Assembly: GCA_031284065.1 (NCBI GenBank)
Contig: JAITAP010000084.1
Coordinates: 1 to 5,927 of the forward strand
Source of the DNA: Prevotellaceae bacterium
GTDB lineage: Bacteria > Bacteroidota > Bacteroidia > Bacteroidales > UBA932
Length of the DNA stretch: 5,927 bases
Reading direction: 5' to 3'
Part shown: positions 5,433-5,927 of the stretch, piece after piece
Layout: each line of letters begins with the position of its first letter
Numbering within the stretch: the stretch's first letter is position 1
Position numbers and translations under genes: made by a program
Notes under the pieces: model-generated
The model's input: only the letters and a program-made list of their open reading frames with translations
Told to the model about the DNA's origin: nothing
The model's database searches: none

Positions 5433-5513
5433 TGTCCACGAATTACACGAATTTAAATCTGTCCACGAATTGCACGAATTTAGGTTTGTCCACGAATTGC
5501 ACGAATTTTATAT
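5433..5513. repeat. Three tandem 27-bp repeats
   Basis: Units start at 5433, 5460 and 5487, exactly 27 bp apart. Each begins TGTCCACGAATT(A/G)CACGAA and ends in a variable AT-rich tail. Each unit also holds an internal 9-bp direct repeat, CACGAATTG/CACGAATTT. Units 2 and 3 share the G; unit 1 has A at that position. From memory, the complement (AATTCGTG.AATTCGTGGAC) is a widespread intergenic repeat in Bacteroidota and other phyla. It lies between the divergent ispE and nuclease genes, upstream of both promoter candidates. Confidence 0.9.
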
Positions 5514-5529
5514 AGCTTCTAATAAATAG

Positions 5530-5600
5530 CTGCAATTTTCAGCCTCCGCCGGTCAGCGACCTGCGGGGACGGTGACTTTTCCCTTCGGTAAATTTTGCAG
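5530..5600. repeat. Inverted-repeat element with GC-rich core
   Basis: CTGCAA (5530-5535) and TTGCAG (5595-5600) bracket a 59-base core rich in G and C, which contains the hairpin GGTC-AGC-GACC (5551-5561) and GTCA/TGAC at 5552/5573. The surrounding spacer is AT-rich, so the core stands out. From memory the core resembles an intergenic element seen in other Bacteroidales, but I cannot confirm this. Its right end overlaps the -33 element proposed for the nuclease gene. Confidence 0.35.
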
Positions 5601-5624
5601 AGACCCAAAAAAACGCTATTTTTA
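5594..5624 (+). promoter_or_regulatory. Candidate promoter for the Rpn-like nuclease gene
   Basis: TTTG at 5594-5597 is followed after 19 bases by TATTTTTA at 5617-5624. This is the Bacteroidota -33/-7 layout (TTTG, then TAnnTTTG) with one mismatch, at the last -7 base. It would start RNA roughly 35-40 bases before the ATG at 5668. The flanking sequence is AT-rich, so a chance match is plausible. Confidence 0.35.
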
Positions 5625-5667
5625 CGGCAGTTTTCAACACGTAAGCTACCTACCAATATTACCGATT

Positions 5668-5927
5668 ATGACACGCTACTTAGACCCCAAAAACGACTTG
5701 CCGTTCAAGAAGGTATTTGGCGAGCACAAGCACTTGCTCATCAGCTTTCTGAACGCCTTGCTGCCCCTGCGGAAGGGGCAGGAAATAGTCAGCATAGAGT
5801 ACCTCTCCCCGGAGCAGGTGCCGCGCACGCCCATAAGCAAAAACTCCATTGTGGACGTAAAGTGCGTGGACAACCGCAACCGCTACTTTATTGTGGAAAT
5901 GCAAATGGCGTGGAACCAGTCCTTTGC
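5668..5927 (+). CDS. Rpn-family / PD-(D/E)XK nuclease, transposase-like (3' end outside window)
   Basis: Eighty-six codons are visible and the frame is open at the window edge. The N-terminus MTRYLDPKNDLPFKKVFG is the hallmark of the Rpn family (PDDEXK_2 type, often annotated as putative transposase), which typically begins with a variant of 'DPKNDFAFKKLFG'. The nuclease core follows as SIVDVKC with D63, then YFIVEMQM with E77 and Q79, an intact D...ExQ form of the PD-(D/E)XK metal site. Characterised E. coli Rpn proteins are DNA endonucleases that raise recombination, and some act in phage defence with an intragenic antitoxin. The full family length is roughly 280-310 residues, so about two thirds is missing here. 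An ATG preceded by an AT-rich leader supports this start. No flanking terminal repeats typical of an insertion sequence are seen. Confidence 0.88.
   Translation, partial: MTRYLDPKNDLPFKKVFGEHKHLLISFLNALLPLRKGQEIVSIEYLSPEQVPRTPISKNSIVDVKCVDNRNRYFIVEMQMAWNQSF

Noticed and set aside
5433..5513. CRISPR array
   Set aside because: The repeats are directly contiguous at 27 bp with no unique spacers, only three units are present, and no cas gene is in view.

Overview
The window looks like chromosomal DNA from a member of the Bacteroidota, most likely Bacteroidales. Four things point there. Start sites lack clear Shine-Dalgarno sequences. A TAnnTTTG-type -7 promoter box sits upstream of ispE. The lipoprotein carries a Cys-x-Lys-Asp-Glu surface-export-like motif. 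GC-rich genes are separated by AT-rich spacers full of short palindromic and tandem repeats. This placement is inferred from composition and family resemblance, not from a marker gene.

Layout from left to right. Positions 1-943 hold two tandem copies, 532 bp apart, of a small lipoprotein gene on the plus strand; the left copy runs in from outside the window. Positions 944-1369 are a convergent intergenic region with a 183-bp imperfect inverted repeat built from AATGAGGT octamers, plus an extra copy of one arm. Positions 1370-2827 (minus) encode a PLP-dependent beta-eliminating lyase of the tryptophanase / tyrosine phenol-lyase family with several unusual active-site substitutions. Positions 2828-3205 are non-coding and hold a dyad close to the lyase start and a pair of GC-rich hairpins just downstream of the next gene. 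Positions 3206-5371 (minus) are a probable two-gene operon: ispE (isoprenoid synthesis, MEP pathway), then nine bases later a MATE-family efflux pump. Positions 5372-5667 are a divergent spacer with an ispE promoter candidate, three exact-period 27-bp tandem repeats, an inverted-repeat element and a promoter candidate for the right-hand gene. From 5668 to the window end is the N-terminal part of an Rpn / PD-(D/E)XK nuclease (transposase-like) gene.

The genes do not form one obvious pathway. ispE is housekeeping and the MATE pump rides behind it. The lyase is separated from the pump by 378 bp and is probably transcribed on its own, though export of a lyase product by the pump cannot be excluded. 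The most interesting points are the lyase, which keeps a phenol-lyase-like substrate pocket but has lost residues around the cofactor that are otherwise very constant, and the density of unrelated repeat families, one or more in each main intergenic gap. I see no convincing new multi-gene system.
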